This document shows, piece by piece, positions 10,331 to 20,300 of a DNA stretch of 64,000 nucleotides. Every line of letters begins with the position of its first letter. Within the stretch, counting starts at the first letter, position 1. The stretch is from Sulfurospirillum sp. (GTDB taxonomy: Bacteria > Campylobacterota > Campylobacteria > Campylobacterales > Sulfurospirillaceae): assembly GCA_014859685.1 (NCBI GenBank), contig JACUTU010000004.1:62001-126000 (forward strand), in the 5' to 3' direction. The notes under the pieces are model-generated. The model did not search any database. It was not told the DNA's origin and was given only the letters and a program-made list of their open reading frames with translations. A program made the translations under genes and the position numbers.

Positions 10331-11941
10331 CTATGCTGTTTTAAATTGTGAGAGTGTGACGCTGAGCGTGCTTGCAAGTTTTGAGAGATGTTCAGCCGCA
10401 GCTGCTATCTCTTCAACGCTTCTTGCATTTGAACTTGAGAGTTGATTAATAATATCTATTTTAGCGATGACTGATGATTCTACGAGCGTTATATTTTCGT
10501 TTGATTTTATAACGACACTATCTATCGCACTAGCACTTTGTGCAAGTACACCTACCGCATCTTGTGTTTGTGTTGCAACTTTATTGGAATACTCACTCAG
10601 CTCATCAACTCTGAGGGCATTTTGGTTCATTTGCGTGCTGATGTCACCTATGGATTGTACGATGACATTGATGGTTGCATTTGTTTCTATAAGTGATTTT
10701 TGTGTTCTTTCAGCGAGTTTTCGCACTTCATCAGCAACAACTGCAAATCCCCTACCATGCTCGCCAGCTCTTGCTGCTTCAATGGCAGCATTGAGTGCCA
10801 AAAGGTTAGTTTGATCTGCTATATCGCTTATCACATCAAGGACAGTTCGTACCTGTTGCGCTTCATTTGCAAGGTGGTTGAGTCGATCATTGATTTGTGA
10901 TTCTGCGGATGCTGTTTGCTCAAGTTTCTCTAGCGTTTCATTAAGCAGTCCTTGTGCTGTAGCTAGGCTTTGTTGTGCTTGATTTGTCACTTCTTTTACT
11001 TGTGCGAACTCGTGTGCTGCATTGCGGATTTCGTTTGCTGCTTTTTTTGCTGAATCATTAGCATTTGCTACGATATTGGCTTCCTCTTCAGCCCTTTTTC
11101 CTATCTGTAAAGAAGTACTTGAGAGTTCCTCGGCGACAGAAGCATTTTCATTTGCATTGTTTTTTGCTTCCTTTAAACCTTGTGCGATAATGTTAAAGAA
11201 ACTATTTTGCTCTGTTGCAATATCGTGTATCTCATCTTTGGTTCCTGTGTGTATGCTTGTGCTGAGATCTTTTGTGCTTAACGCTAAAGAGATAGCATTT
11301 TTATAATTGTTAACGGATGTTTTGATAGAGTTGCTGATGATAAAGTATAAAATAAGCACGATTGTTGAGACGATGGCGATGAGCGCGAGAATAAAAATTT
11401 TATCTTGATTGAGTAGTGTAAAATTGGAATTTTGTATTTTTTCGTTCAAATCATCTACCTGCTTCATTGTTGTATCAAATGCTTGGGCAGAGCTTGCTCT
11501 TAATGCCATAAGTTTTTTAAATTCTTGCGGATATGCAATGCCAAAATCTTCATAGTTGAGTTTTTGACCAAATTGCTGAGAAAGTTCACTGAGTTGTGCT
11601 GTGATTTGATGCCATGCTTGCACATCTGTTTTGATTTTTATGATAGCAGTTTGATTATTTTTATCGACCAATAATTGAACAAGTGTATCGATATTTTGCA
11701 AAACTTCACCGTAACTTTTTTCAGCACTTTCAAGTTTTGATGGCGAAGCACTCAGATAATAAGCTCTAAACTCCATCATACTTTCAGCTAAAAAAGCATT
11801 GATATTTCCCATAGTTACAAGTCTTTGTGAAACTTTATTGGCATCATTGGCGAATTTAAAGGTTTCATAGCCTAAAGTAGCAAAACCCAAAACTAAGATA
11901 AGTAGAAGTAGGGCCAATTTTCCACGAATAGTTGTAAACAT
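10331..11941 (-). CDS. Methyl-accepting chemotaxis protein
   Basis: Chemoreceptor of 536 residues. A membrane helix (about 8-28) and a second one (about 180-202) flank a periplasmic helical sensing region of about 150 residues. The cytoplasmic half holds the highly conserved signalling tip ([20 protein letters not shown], then [15 protein letters not shown]), which docks CheA and CheW. I see no C-terminal pentapeptide for CheR/CheB binding. The region after the second membrane helix is HAMP-like at best. The ligand cannot be told. It is transcribed alone, convergent with the GAF gene. Confidence 0.95.
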   Translation of the reverse strand: MFTTIRGKLALLLLILVLGFATLGYETFKFANDANKVSQRLVTMGNINAFLAESMMEFRAYYLSASPSKLESAEKSYGEVLQNIDTLVQLLVDKNNQTAIIKIKTDVQAWHQITAQLSELSQQFGQKLNYEDFGIAYPQEFKKLMALRASSAQAFDTTMKQVDDLNEKIQNSNFTLLNQDKIFILALIAIVSTIVLILYFIISNSIKTSVNNYKNAISLALSTKDLSTSIHTGTKDEIHDIATEQNSFFNIIAQGLKEAKNNANENASVAEELSSTSLQIGKRAEEEANIVANANDSAKKAANEIRNAAHEFAQVKEVTNQAQQSLATAQGLLNETLEKLEQTASAESQINDRLNHLANEAQQVRTVLDVISDIADQTNLLALNAAIEAARAGEHGRGFAVVADEVRKLAERTQKSLIETNATINVIVQSIGDISTQMNQNALRVDELSEYSNKVATQTQDAVGVLAQSASAIDSVVIKSNENITLVESSVIAKIDIINQLSSSNARSVEEIAAAAEHLSKLASTLSVTLSQFKTA

Positions 11942-11996
11942 AGTAGCTCCTGAAATTAAAATGTGATAATTATACTATTTTATTATAAAGTTCGTA

Positions 11997-12485
11997 TTAT
12001 CGTAAGAGTGTATCTAGCACATACTGTTCAAGATCTTTTTTGGCAATATCTTTTTTTAAGGCTTCTTGGTAGGCTTCTTCTACTTTTTTATTGTATTTTT
12101 CATACGCAAAAAATGGAAAATGCACTGCCCAAGCCTTTTTAATCTGCTTGCGTGCAATGCCATCCTTAAGGTATGATTTAAAAAAAGTAAAGCCTATAAA
12201 AACACACGAAGTTGTAAAGATAGAGCCAAGTACAGAGATGTGAAAATCAAGATTGGCAAAAAAATTGTGCGTGAGTAAAAAGATAGGTGTAATGATGATA
12301 AGACAAACCACAGCGTAAGCAGTATAAGCTTTGATTATATTGATGCGAAAGCCTAATTTTGCTCCATCTACATACATTCCTTCATTATAATACGCATTTG
12401 CTTGCAATAAATCTCTCAGCAAAATAGGCTGTTGTGAAACTTTAAAAACATAATCTATGACTTTATCTTTGATATTTTTTTTCAT
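11997..12485 (-). CDS. Small membrane protein with two predicted helices
   Basis: A 162-residue protein I do not recognise as a named family. Two hydrophobic stretches are visible (about 54-74, IIKAYTAYAVVCLIIITPIF region, and about 85-107), with a charged, helical C-terminal part rich in Lys, Glu and Ala. It lies between the peptidase/dnaJ pair and the chemoreceptor gene, all on the same strand. Likely a real gene because of its length and normal coding composition; function unknown. Confidence 0.7.
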   Translation of the reverse strand: MKKNIKDKVIDYVFKVSQQPILLRDLLQANAYYNEGMYVDGAKLGFRINIIKAYTAYAVVCLIIITPIFLLTHNFFANLDFHISVLGSIFTTSCVFIGFTFFKSYLKDGIARKQIKKAWAVHFPFFAYEKYNKKVEEAYQEALKKDIAKKDLEQYVLDTLLR

Positions 12486-12522
12486 AATCTCTCCAATTAT
12501 TCTTTTTGTATTTTAGCATAAA

Positions 12523-13170
12523 TTAGTCCAAAGCAGGCGTGTAATTCTTGATCATCGCTTCGCAATTTTGAAAATTTGGCATTGTTTCTGCTACAAGTTG
12601 CCAAAAAGCTTTTTGATGATTTTTATGTTTGATGTGCGCAAGTTCATGCACAACGATATATTCTATACATGTAAGCGGCAGTTGCGCGATAGAGATGTTG
12701 AAACTCAAACTATCAAGTCCGCTACAGCTTCCCCACCTCCTTTTTGCTTTGCGAAACCCTATTTTAGTGGGATATAAGTGCATAATGGCCGTGTATTTTT
12801 GTAAGGCAATATTTATGGCTTGTTGTGTTTGCATTTTGTAAAAATTTTCAAAATCGTGTACATGTAAGTCCTGCTTTTCTCCAAAAAGCAAAACTTTTTT
12901 CTCCTGTTCCCAGATCTCTTTTGGTGTTTTTCTTTGGGCTATATGTATTGATTTTTCATAGATCCAGCGAGCTTTTGATGTGATGAGTGATTCGACTTTT
13001 TGGAGCGAAAAATTGGGATTTTTAACGATAATTCCATCTTTATTGCTGATATAGATGTAAAAATTTTTGAGTTTTTTATCTGTGATGATAGTGTAGGGTA
13101 GCTTTGTGTCTTTGTAAAAAAGATGCCCTACACATTGGGTTTTATGAGAACCAGTTTTTAATTTTTTCAA
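12523..13170 (-). CDS. YgjP-type (DUF45) zinc metallopeptidase
   Basis: Protein of the YgjP/DUF45 metallopeptidase-like family. The zinc motif HELAH (in [20 protein letters not shown]) near the C-terminus supplies two His ligands and the catalytic Glu; the upstream RRWGSCS motif is also typical of this family. No signal peptide is seen, so it should be cytoplasmic. The start is uncertain. An ATG at 13215 would overlap dnaJ by 74 bases. I prefer the TTG at 13170, which has a GAGG site six bases upstream and overlaps dnaJ by 29 bases. Its substrate is unknown. Confidence 0.85.
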   Translation of the reverse strand: MKKLKTGSHKTQCVGHLFYKDTKLPYTIITDKKLKNFYIYISNKDGIIVKNPNFSLQKVESLITSKARWIYEKSIHIAQRKTPKEIWEQEKKVLLFGEKQDLHVHDFENFYKMQTQQAINIALQKYTAIMHLYPTKIGFRKAKRRWGSCSGLDSLSFNISIAQLPLTCIEYIVVHELAHIKHKNHQKAFWQLVAETMPNFQNCEAMIKNYTPALD

Positions 13171-14272
13171 AGACACCCTCAAAACTACTTTCACATGGTG
13201 TGCTTTGCATCCCAAAACTCTTTTGCAATGAGCCTAAAAGCTCTTTTTGCTCCTTGCTCAGTTTCTTTGGATATTGGACTTTGATTTGGGCTATCATATT
13301 GCCTTTTGTATTGCTGTGGACATTTTTCACACCCTCGCCCTTAAATATAAATTGTTGTTTATCACTTGCGCCAATTGGCAATTCAAGCTTTGTTTCGCCT
13401 CTGAGTGTTGGAATCGTAATGCTTTCGCCAAGTGCAACTTGTGTGAAAAACACGGGAACTTCGATATAAATGTCATCATTGTGTCTCACAAAATGCTCAT
13501 CCGTTTCTACGCCTATTTGGATGTAAAGATCACCTCTGCTCCCATCTTCGTCGATATTGCCCCGTCTTGCTACGCGGATGCGATTACCATTGTCGATACC
13601 TTCTGGAATATCAACTTTAAAATTCTCTTTTATTTCTACGAAACCTTTGGCATTGCAACTTTTACAGGGTGTATCGATTTTTGCGCCTGTGCCGTTACAT
13701 GTAGGACAAGATTGTGAGTAAGTCATAAAACCTTGGCGAAAATAGATCTGTCCTCTACCTTGACATTCTTTACATGTAGATTTTTTTCCATCACTACTAC
13801 CAGTGCCATGACAGTCATCACACGGTTTTTTGTAGGTAAATTTGATCTCTTTAGAGCAACCAAAAATAGCCTCATTGAAAGCTACGGTTACATTAGTTTC
13901 GAGATCAAGCGGGTATTTTCTGTTTTTTCTGCGTGTTGTTCCACCAAATCCACCGCTGAAACCGCCACCAAAAACAGATTCGAAGATAGAACCTAAATCA
14001 CCCATTATATCTTCATAATTCATATCGCTAAAGTGTGAAAAGCCTTGTTGATCAAGTCCTGCTTTTCCATATCTATCATAAGTGGATTTTTTTTGTGGAT
14101 CACTTAAAACTTGATAAGCTTCGTTGATAATTTTGAACTTTTCTTCAGCTTCTTTGTCGCCCTCATTTCTATCTGGATGGAATTTAAGAGCCTGTTTTCT
14201 ATAAGCCTTTTTGATGGCACCTGTATCTGCATCTCGTGTAATTTCTAATATCTCGTAGTAATCTATATCCAA
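13142..14272 (-). CDS. dnaJ: Chaperone DnaJ
   Basis: Hsp40 co-chaperone that delivers unfolded clients to DnaK and stimulates its ATPase. The 376 residues show the J domain with the HPD motif at 32-34, a Gly/Phe-rich linker ([11 protein letters not shown]), four zinc-binding repeats ([32 protein letters not shown]) and the C-terminal client-binding domains. It is thus a full type I DnaJ. It is divergent from racR with about 150 bases between. No dnaK or grpE is in the window. Confidence 0.97.
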   Translation of the reverse strand: MDIDYYEILEITRDADTGAIKKAYRKQALKFHPDRNEGDKEAEEKFKIINEAYQVLSDPQKKSTYDRYGKAGLDQQGFSHFSDMNYEDIMGDLGSIFESVFGGGFSGGFGGTTRRKNRKYPLDLETNVTVAFNEAIFGCSKEIKFTYKKPCDDCHGTGSSDGKKSTCKECQGRGQIYFRQGFMTYSQSCPTCNGTGAKIDTPCKSCNAKGFVEIKENFKVDIPEGIDNGNRIRVARRGNIDEDGSRGDLYIQIGVETDEHFVRHNDDIYIEVPVFFTQVALGESITIPTLRGETKLELPIGASDKQQFIFKGEGVKNVHSNTKGNMIAQIKVQYPKKLSKEQKELLGSLQKSFGMQSTPCESSFEGVFEKIKNWFS

Positions 14273-14389
14273 TTGTAAACTCTTTGTTGTAGTATTTTAA
14301 AGTCTGCAATTTTATCAAAAATCTGCTTTGATAGCAAATGAAATGGACGATAAAAATATCTTTTTCTTTTTAACTAATCTATAAAACGC

Positions 14390-14395
14390 TATAAT
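14390..14395 (+). promoter_or_regulatory. Predicted -10 element for racR
   Basis: TATAAT in the context GCTATAAT, 26 bases before the racR ATG, without a good -35 box. This is the usual form of sigma-70 promoters in Campylobacterota, which rely on an extended -10. Confidence 0.55.
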
Positions 14396-14421
14396 CTTCC
14401 AATTTTTTAGAGGATAGCAAA

Positions 14422-15093
14422 ATGATAAATGTTTTAATGATAGAAGATGATACAGAATTTGCAGAAATTCTCAGCGAATATTTAGCACAATACAATATAA
14501 AAGTAACCAACTATGAAGATCCTTATTTAGGTTTGAGTGCTGGAGTCAAAAAATACGATTTGCTTATCTTAGATCTTACGCTTCCTGGTATGGACGGGCT
14601 TGAAGTATGCAAAGAAATGGTAGAAAAATACAATATCCCGATCATAATCTCTTCAGCTCGTAGCGATGTGAGCGACAAGGTTATAGGGTTGCAACTTGGA
14701 GCAGATGATTATTTGCCAAAACCATATGATCCAAAAGAGATGTATGCAAGAATTCAAAGTCTTATCCGTAGAGTAAAAAAAACAAATGGAAATGAAGACG
14801 AAAGTACAACAAGTGATTTCCGCATCGATGAAAAACGCCATGAGATTTTTCTCAAAGAAGAGCCTATCAACCTCACGCCAGCGGAGTATGAGATCCTCTC
14901 TTATATGCTTAAGCAACACGGGTATTCGATCTCAAGAGAACAGCTTGTTTATAATTGTAATTCCCTTAAAGACAAGGGTTCAAAAAGCCTCGATGTGATT
15001 ATCGGAAGGCTTCGAACAAAGATAGGAGATAGCTCTAAAAATCCAAAATATATCCATTCTATACGAGGCATTGGATATAAACTCGTCGGATGA
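14422..15093 (+). CDS. racR: OmpR-family response regulator, RacR-like
   Basis: Response regulator of 223 residues with a receiver domain (phospho-acceptor Asp51 in YDLLILDLTLPG, conserved Lys in YLPKPYD) and a C-terminal winged-helix DNA-binding domain (LTPAEYEILSYML ... SLDVIIGRLRTKIG). It overlaps the kinase gene by 4 bases. The order dnaJ (divergent)/regulator/kinase/recR matches C. jejuni racRS as I recall it, which is the basis of the symbol. In C. jejuni RacRS is tied to temperature and electron-acceptor responses; the signal here is not known. Confidence 0.88.
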   Translation: MINVLMIEDDTEFAEILSEYLAQYNIKVTNYEDPYLGLSAGVKKYDLLILDLTLPGMDGLEVCKEMVEKYNIPIIISSARSDVSDKVIGLQLGADDYLPKPYDPKEMYARIQSLIRRVKKTNGNEDESTTSDFRIDEKRHEIFLKEEPINLTPAEYEILSYMLKQHGYSISREQLVYNCNSLKDKGSKSLDVIIGRLRTKIGDSSKNPKYIHSIRGIGYKLVG

Positions 15094-16325
15094 AAAATAA
15101 TTCACTCAGCAGCAAAGTAACGATCGTTTTTATCTTTTGTTTTGTCCTCTTGTGTATGTTTTTTTTCGTTTTGATGCGTTATCAGAGTGAAAAAAATCTA
15201 GAATTAATGAAGCAAAGACAACTTGAATCCATCAATTACATCTTTATACTGTATAGAAATAACCTCTCGCCACAAGGAATCAACGAGTATTTTGGCAATT
15301 TTGGGCTTAAACCTGTAAAAAATCAAAATCTTAAAAATGCTGTACTTGCAAAAGGCACAGTTATTTTTAAGCAAGCATCAAATTTGGGCGAATTTTCCTC
15401 GATTCGCTATAATGATCGATACTATCTGTACATTGATAATCTTGTTTCAAGTATGATGCTTGAAAGTATCTATTCGGCGAAGGCAAATGATATCCTTTGG
15501 TTTGTATTTGCTGCATCTATCTTGCTTTTAAGCTACATTTACATTTCAATTTTAAGAAGTATAGCTCCACTCAAACAACTCTCGATTGAGATCAAAAAAT
15601 TTGCATCAGGCGATATGGATATCAACTGCAAAAGTGATAAAAATGACGAGATAGCAGAAGTTGCCAATGAGTTTGACAAGGCAGCATCAAAGCTCAAAGA
15701 TCTTATCAGTTCACGACAACTTTTTTTACGCACAATCATGCATGAGCTTAAAACTCCCATCGGCAAAGGTCGAATTGTTGCTGAAATGTTGAGTGATGAA
15801 AAACCTCGCACAAGGCTCATAAGCATCTTTGAGCGGCTTGATCTTTTAATCAACGAATTCTCAAAACTTGAACAGATCGTTTCAAAAAATTATTCTATGC
15901 AAATACGCCAATACGCACTTTTGCATGTAATAGAATATGCCATTGATCTTTTGATGCTCGAAGATGAAAAAAAAGACTTACATGTAAGTCTGGATATAGA
16001 GTCTGATTTGATGGTACGGGTTGATTTTGATTCATTTGCCCTTGCATTGAAGAATCTTTTTGATAATGCCATCAAATATGCTAGCGATAAAAAAGTGTTT
16101 GTGAGTACTAAAGAGGGAAAACTTGTGATCGCCAACAATGGAAAGCCCTTCAGTGTTGATATCTCAGAGTATGAAAAGCCATTTGTATCAGGGAAAAATG
16201 AACTCAAACCAGGGCTTGGACTTGGTTTGTATATCGTGAAGAATATCCTCAAACTCAATGATTGCGAATTAGCTTACCGCTACTTTGAATCGCAACATCA
16301 ATTTATTATCGATCTCAAATTATGA
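15090..16325 (+). CDS. racS: Sensor histidine kinase, RacS-like
   Basis: Membrane histidine kinase of 411 residues partnering the upstream regulator. Membrane helices lie at about 10-28 and 134-152, enclosing a periplasmic sensor of about 105 residues. Then follow a HAMP domain, the phospho-acceptor His218 in IMHELKTPIGK, and the ATPase domain with N box (NLFDNAIKYA) and G box (KPGLGLGLYIV). Overlaps both neighbours by 4 bases. Confidence 0.9.
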   Translation: MKNNSLSSKVTIVFIFCFVLLCMFFFVLMRYQSEKNLELMKQRQLESINYIFILYRNNLSPQGINEYFGNFGLKPVKNQNLKNAVLAKGTVIFKQASNLGEFSSIRYNDRYYLYIDNLVSSMMLESIYSAKANDILWFVFAASILLLSYIYISILRSIAPLKQLSIEIKKFASGDMDINCKSDKNDEIAEVANEFDKAASKLKDLISSRQLFLRTIMHELKTPIGKGRIVAEMLSDEKPRTRLISIFERLDLLINEFSKLEQIVSKNYSMQIRQYALLHVIEYAIDLLMLEDEKKDLHVSLDIESDLMVRVDFDSFALALKNLFDNAIKYASDKKVFVSTKEGKLVIANNGKPFSVDISEYEKPFVSGKNELKPGLGLGLYIVKNILKLNDCELAYRYFESQHQFIIDLKL

Positions 16326-16897
16326 AAAAAACTAGAGGTTTGGAAAAATTTGATAATCTTGTTGAAGCTTTTAGTGTATTGCCAACTGTAGGTAAAAAAT
16401 CCGCTTTGCGATTTGCTTATCATCTTGTTTTGCACGACAACTTTGCAGCTATGAAACTTGCCAATGCTCTTGAAAGTGCCGTGAGAAATATCACAAAATG
16501 TGAGCGATGTGGCGGTTTGAGCGAACACGAACTGTGCGATATTTGTCTCGATGAAAACAGAGATGTAAGCACCTTGTGTATCGTAGAAAGTGCAAAAGAT
16601 ATTCTTATCTTGGAAGAAAACAATCTCTATGATGGCTTGTATTTTGTGTTAGACAATCTTGATGAAGCACATATACAAAAACTTAGAGAGTTGGTGCAAG
16701 AGGGCATAGAAGAGCTTATTTTTGCACTCACACCCTCCATTGCCAATGACGCTTTGATGTTATTTGTTGAAGATAAACTCGTAGATTATGCTATAAATTT
16801 CACTAAAATAGCCCAAGGCGTACCTACAGGCGTACACCTAGAAAATGTAGATATGCTCTCCCTCTCAAAAGCCCTAAGCCTACGAACAAAAGTTTAA
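16322..16897 (+). CDS. recR: Recombination mediator RecR
   Basis: RecR works with RecO (and RecF) to load RecA on SSB-coated gaps. The 191-residue protein has an N-terminal helix-hairpin-helix region (FSVLPTVGKKSALRFA), a four-cysteine zinc finger (CERCGGLSEHELCDIC) and a Toprim domain (LCIVESAKDILILEENN). Family length is about 200. Starts inside the end of racS (4-base overlap), so it is probably part of the racRS transcript. Confidence 0.95.
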   Translation: MKKTRGLEKFDNLVEAFSVLPTVGKKSALRFAYHLVLHDNFAAMKLANALESAVRNITKCERCGGLSEHELCDICLDENRDVSTLCIVESAKDILILEENNLYDGLYFVLDNLDEAHIQKLRELVQEGIEELIFALTPSIANDALMLFVEDKLVDYAINFTKIAQGVPTGVHLENVDMLSLSKALSLRTKV

Positions 16898-16908
16898 ATA
16901 AAAAAAAG

Positions 16909-18330
16909 TTACGGTATGTGAGGCAGTTTCACAACTACACGAAGTCCTTTTGGTTTTTTATTGTGCGCTGTTATCTCACCTAGATGTAGTTCTACAATTT
17001 GCTTGACAAGCGACAAGCCAAGTCCGTATCCTTTGATGTATTTTGAGCGTGACATATCGGCACGATAAAAACGCTCAAAAATATGCGGTAGCTTTTCTTC
17101 TTCAATGCCATTGCCTTGATCCTCAATACAAAAATAAGCATAATTTTCTTTTTTCTCTAAACTCAAAGTAATGGTTGTAGTTTCAGGTGAGTATTTGATA
17201 GCGTTTTCGATCAAGTTAGTAAAGACGGTTTTGAGTAAAATATCATCACATTTGAGGTAAATAATATCTAATTGAATAACCTTGAAGCTTATATTTTTCT
17301 GACTTGCTACCACCATTAATTCATCGAGTGAGCTTAAAAAAATATCATCCAAAGCTTGGAGCGTAAACTTATTTTTTAACGATTCTTTTTCAATATAAGT
17401 AAGCATGAGGAGATTTTTCACGATAGATTGGAGTTTGTCAACTTCTTCTAGGTTTGAAATTAAAACATTACGATACTCTTCCTTGCTTCTATTTTCTTTT
17501 AAGACAACCTCAATTTCCCCTTTCATCACAGTTAAAGGCGTTTTTAATTCATGTGAAACATCAGAGGAGAAGCGTTTGATTTGTCTGAGTGACTCGCGAA
17601 GCTTTAAATCAGTCTCATCACTAAAAATTTGCAAAGCCTTGATTGAGCATATGGTGATGACCAAAGCACAAATGGCTCTTAAAAATTGTACAGGCAGACC
17701 AAATGTTTCAAAAAACCAAACGGTATTGATAATATTTCCTGGAAAATATTGCGTTGGTGCAACAGCAATGCCAGCAAGTAGTGCATAAGCAATAAAAGCA
17801 ATGCCTGGAATTTTAAAATAAATTTTTAGACGGTCAATATATTCGACTTTTTTTAACGATTCTCCATAAAAATAAAGTCCAACACCAAGTAAAAAAGGAC
17901 CAAAAAATCCATAGGTATAGCGAATAGCCGCAATAGTTTCGTTGAGTGATGGGTGGATTAGAATAAGTATTAAGAGATTTGATAATCCAATAGTGTAAAT
18001 TGTAGGTCCTGCATAGAGGATGTGTAGAAAATGGAGTTTGGATTTTTTATTTTTGAAGCTTTCACGGACGATAAAGCGTGAAAACTCAAATAAAAAAAGA
18101 TAAGAAATAAATAATAAAACAGCTTTAGGAGGGTTTAATACACTTTCATATTGTGGGAAAATATACATGTATAAAAACATCCATTCTACAAGAGAATGAC
18201 AAAGAGCAAATGCCGCTAAAAGCCAAATTTTTTTAGCAAAAAAAATGTTACTATCTTTTGTTTTGACAAATAGAACCAATATTCCTAAAACAAAAAACGA
18301 AAGTCCATAGATAAAGAAAATAACTTCCAT
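16909..18330 (-). CDS. Sensor histidine kinase with multi-helix membrane domain
   Basis: Kinase of 473 residues. About seven hydrophobic segments in the first 240 residues replace a periplasmic sensor, so the signal is likely sensed in or at the membrane. His260 in DVSHELKTPLTVMK is the phospho-acceptor; the ATPase domain shows NLIENAIKYSP and GYGLGLSLVKQ. The regulator gene abuts it upstream (1-base overlap). The pair reads away from the heme protein gene at 19115, across a 116-base gap with an inverted repeat. It probably controls that gene (inference from position). Confidence 0.92.
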   Translation of the reverse strand: MEVIFFIYGLSFFVLGILVLFVKTKDSNIFFAKKIWLLAAFALCHSLVEWMFLYMYIFPQYESVLNPPKAVLLFISYLFLFEFSRFIVRESFKNKKSKLHFLHILYAGPTIYTIGLSNLLILILIHPSLNETIAAIRYTYGFFGPFLLGVGLYFYGESLKKVEYIDRLKIYFKIPGIAFIAYALLAGIAVAPTQYFPGNIINTVWFFETFGLPVQFLRAICALVITICSIKALQIFSDETDLKLRESLRQIKRFSSDVSHELKTPLTVMKGEIEVVLKENRSKEEYRNVLISNLEEVDKLQSIVKNLLMLTYIEKESLKNKFTLQALDDIFLSSLDELMVVASQKNISFKVIQLDIIYLKCDDILLKTVFTNLIENAIKYSPETTTITLSLEKKENYAYFCIEDQGNGIEEEKLPHIFERFYRADMSRSKYIKGYGLGLSLVKQIVELHLGEITAHNKKPKGLRVVVKLPHIP

Positions 18331-18998
18331 TAAATTTCGATCTTATACCCTGAACCCCGAATGGTTTTAATTAAGGGTTTTTCATTTTGTGTATCAATTT
18401 TTTGTCTGAGATGGTGAATAAAAACATTCACTACATTACTAGATACAGATTCGTTAATACCCCATAATTTTTCTTGAAATTGTGTGTAGGTGATTGTACT
18501 TCCTTGATTTGAGAGCATATAAACTAAAATATCAAACTCTTTAATAGTAAGAGTAATCGGTTTTCCTGATCGTGTGACGATGCGTTTTGTAAGATTAATT
18601 TCAAGGGTATCAAAAGAAATATTTTCATGGTATTGGTATAGGGAGCGACGCAAAAGCGAACGCACGCGTGCCAATAATTCTGAAAAAACAAAAGGTTTAC
18701 CCAAATAATCATCTGCCCCACATTCTAATCCTGTTATCCGGTCTTCAACATTATTGCGAGCAGTTAGCATTAAAATTGGAATGAGAATTCTTTTTTGACG
18801 CACATGCTCACAAATTTTGGTACCATCAATAGTGGGCAGCATCCAATCAACAATAAGCAAATCATACTTTTGATTTTCACAAAGATAAAGTCCATCAAAA
18901 CCATCGTTTGCTGTATCGACGATAAAACCTTCTTCTTGTAAGCCTTTTTGTACAAATGATGCTATTTTGGAGTCATCTTCAATAATAAGTATTCTCAT
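18330..18998 (-). CDS. OmpR-family response regulator
   Basis: Response regulator of 222 residues: receiver domain with Asp51 (YDLLIVDWMLPTIDG) and Lys in YLGKPFVF, then a winged-helix DNA-binding domain (LTIKEFDILVYMLS ... NVVNVFIHHLRQKID). The ATG at 18998 gives the standard start MRILIIEDD; a TTG six bases upstream is also in frame but less likely. Partner of the kinase gene just downstream, and divergent from the heme protein gene at 19115. Confidence 0.92.
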   Translation of the reverse strand: MRILIIEDDSKIASFVQKGLQEEGFIVDTANDGFDGLYLCENQKYDLLIVDWMLPTIDGTKICEHVRQKRILIPILMLTARNNVEDRITGLECGADDYLGKPFVFSELLARVRSLLRRSLYQYHENISFDTLEINLTKRIVTRSGKPITLTIKEFDILVYMLSNQGSTITYTQFQEKLWGINESVSSNVVNVFIHHLRQKIDTQNEKPLIKTIRGSGYKIEI

Positions 18999-19079
18999 AA
19001 ACAAATCTTAGCATACTTCCATAAAATAATTATTAAAAAAAAGAAAGAATTCATTAATGGTGAGGCAATAAATAAAGCG

Positions 19080-19094
19080 TATAGTGCGACTATA
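19080..19094. promoter_or_regulatory. Perfect inverted repeat between the response regulator and heme protein genes
   Basis: TATAGT-GCG-ACTATA: perfect 6-base arms around 3 bases, 20 bases before the start of the gene at 19115 and just ahead of its ribosome site (AAAAGGAG). The position suits an operator for the adjacent regulator or for a repressor. OmpR-type proteins usually bind direct repeats, so the binding protein is open. Confidence 0.4.
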
Positions 19095-19114
19095 TTTTTC
19101 AAAAGGAGTATTTT

Positions 19115-20143
19115 ATGAAAGTTTCAACTGTTTTGGCAGCCTGCCTTATCGCTGGATCAAGTTTGTTTGGTGCTGGTATCCTTGAGAGCTTCAAAGGCTC
19201 ACCAGCTTCAATGGATAGCAATGATGTTGCATGGGTGAAGGGAAAAACGCTGACTATTTTGGTGGATCAAAAACCATATCAACCAGCAAATTACAAAGGT
19301 ATTCAAGATACAAGTGTTGATCTTAAATCGCTTTATGATGCTGAAAATATTTATTTTAGAGTTGAGTATGCAGATCCAACGCAAAGTTTAGAGAGATATC
19401 CTTGGATTAAACAAGCTGATGGTACATGGAAAATGAAGAAAAATTATGATGAGACTGGACATGAAAATACCTATTATGAGGATAAATTTGCAATGTTTTG
19501 GAACATCAATACAAAAGGTTTTGATAAAAAAGGATGTGCAATTGCTTGCCACATAGCAAAAGACGGTAAGATCAATGGCTATTCTGAAAAAGCACCTGGT
19601 AGAAAATACACTCGTAATTTAAAAGAAACAATTGACATGTGGCACTGGATGTCTGTTAGAGGCGAGCCTGTTGGACATAACACGGACCAATTTGTTGATA
19701 GCACTGATAATGGTAAAACAAATAAAAACTGGGGACGAAAAGGCGATGAGATAATCTCAGGCGGCTATAAAGATAATGTAAACAAAGAAAAAACAGCACC
19801 TATTTTTATGAGCAAAAACAAAGATCATAAAGAGTTTTGGATTCTTGAGAGTGATAAAGTTCCTTTTGTAGATACTTTTAAAGCAGGCGATATGATTCCA
19901 AGTATGATCGTAGCTCCTATGGAAGGTTCTCGGGGTGATGTTGCCTCAAAAGCAAAATGGGAGAATGGCAAATGGACACTTGTGTTTAAACGAGCTTTGG
20001 TTACAAAACATCCAAAATCAGAAATACAAGATGTGCAATTCAATGATTTGAAAAAAGAATATTCATTTGGCGTTGCCGTATTTGACAATACAGCGCTTAA
20101 CCACCTTTATCATGATGGTGTTTTTAAGTTGTCATTTAAATAA
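19115..20143 (+). CDS. Periplasmic heme-binding protein of the ethylbenzene dehydrogenase gamma-subunit family
   Basis: A 342-residue secreted protein with a Sec signal peptide (about 1-19, ending SLFGA). It resembles the EB_dh/DMSO-reductase-like heme-binding family, whose members carry a heme b or c and pass electrons to or from periplasmic molybdoenzymes. A CX3CH motif (Cys141-Ala-Ile-Ala-Cys145-His146) lies in GCAIACH, with DMWHW near 175 and GDMIPSM further on as possible axial ligand regions. CX3CH has one residue more than the usual c-heme motif, so whether the heme is covalently bound is uncertain. No molybdoenzyme gene is nearby. The next gene encodes a membrane c-type cytochrome. 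Confidence 0.8.
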   Translation: MKVSTVLAACLIAGSSLFGAGILESFKGSPASMDSNDVAWVKGKTLTILVDQKPYQPANYKGIQDTSVDLKSLYDAENIYFRVEYADPTQSLERYPWIKQADGTWKMKKNYDETGHENTYYEDKFAMFWNINTKGFDKKGCAIACHIAKDGKINGYSEKAPGRKYTRNLKETIDMWHWMSVRGEPVGHNTDQFVDSTDNGKTNKNWGRKGDEIISGGYKDNVNKEKTAPIFMSKNKDHKEFWILESDKVPFVDTFKAGDMIPSMIVAPMEGSRGDVASKAKWENGKWTLVFKRALVTKHPKSEIQDVQFNDLKKEYSFGVAVFDNTALNHLYHDGVFKLSFK

Positions 20144-20152
20144 CTGTCATCA

Positions 20153-20289
20153 CGCACTTTTGAAAAAAGTTCGTAAATACCTCTAATTTTCTCGAAAAGT
20201 ACTTTTTTCATAGCTTTAGAGGCTTGTAGGGACATTTGTCCCTGCCATTAAAATGGACGCGTTCGTTTTAATGCGTAACATCAGTAAAT
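20153..20289 (+). repeat. Intergenic repeat, copy 1
   Basis: First of three related intergenic copies. Shared blocks include CGCACTTTTG, AAAAGTTCGTAAATAC, TTTTCTCGAAAAGTAC, TAGCTTTAG, TTTGTCCCTGCCA, GACGCGTT and ATCAGTAAA. Within it 20228-20243 is a perfect hairpin (AGGGACA-TT-TGTCCCT). Copy 2 is at 21159-21239 and copy 3, inverted, at 39137-39281. No open frame is kept. Copies 1 and 2 bracket the cytochrome gene. Confidence 0.7.
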
Positions 20290-20300
20290 AAAAAGGAGCA

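Noticed and set aside
13171-13215. ATG start for the YgjP-type peptidase at 13215
   Set aside because: It would place 74 bases of the gene inside dnaJ, whereas a TTG at 13170 has a clear GAGG site. The choice is not certain.
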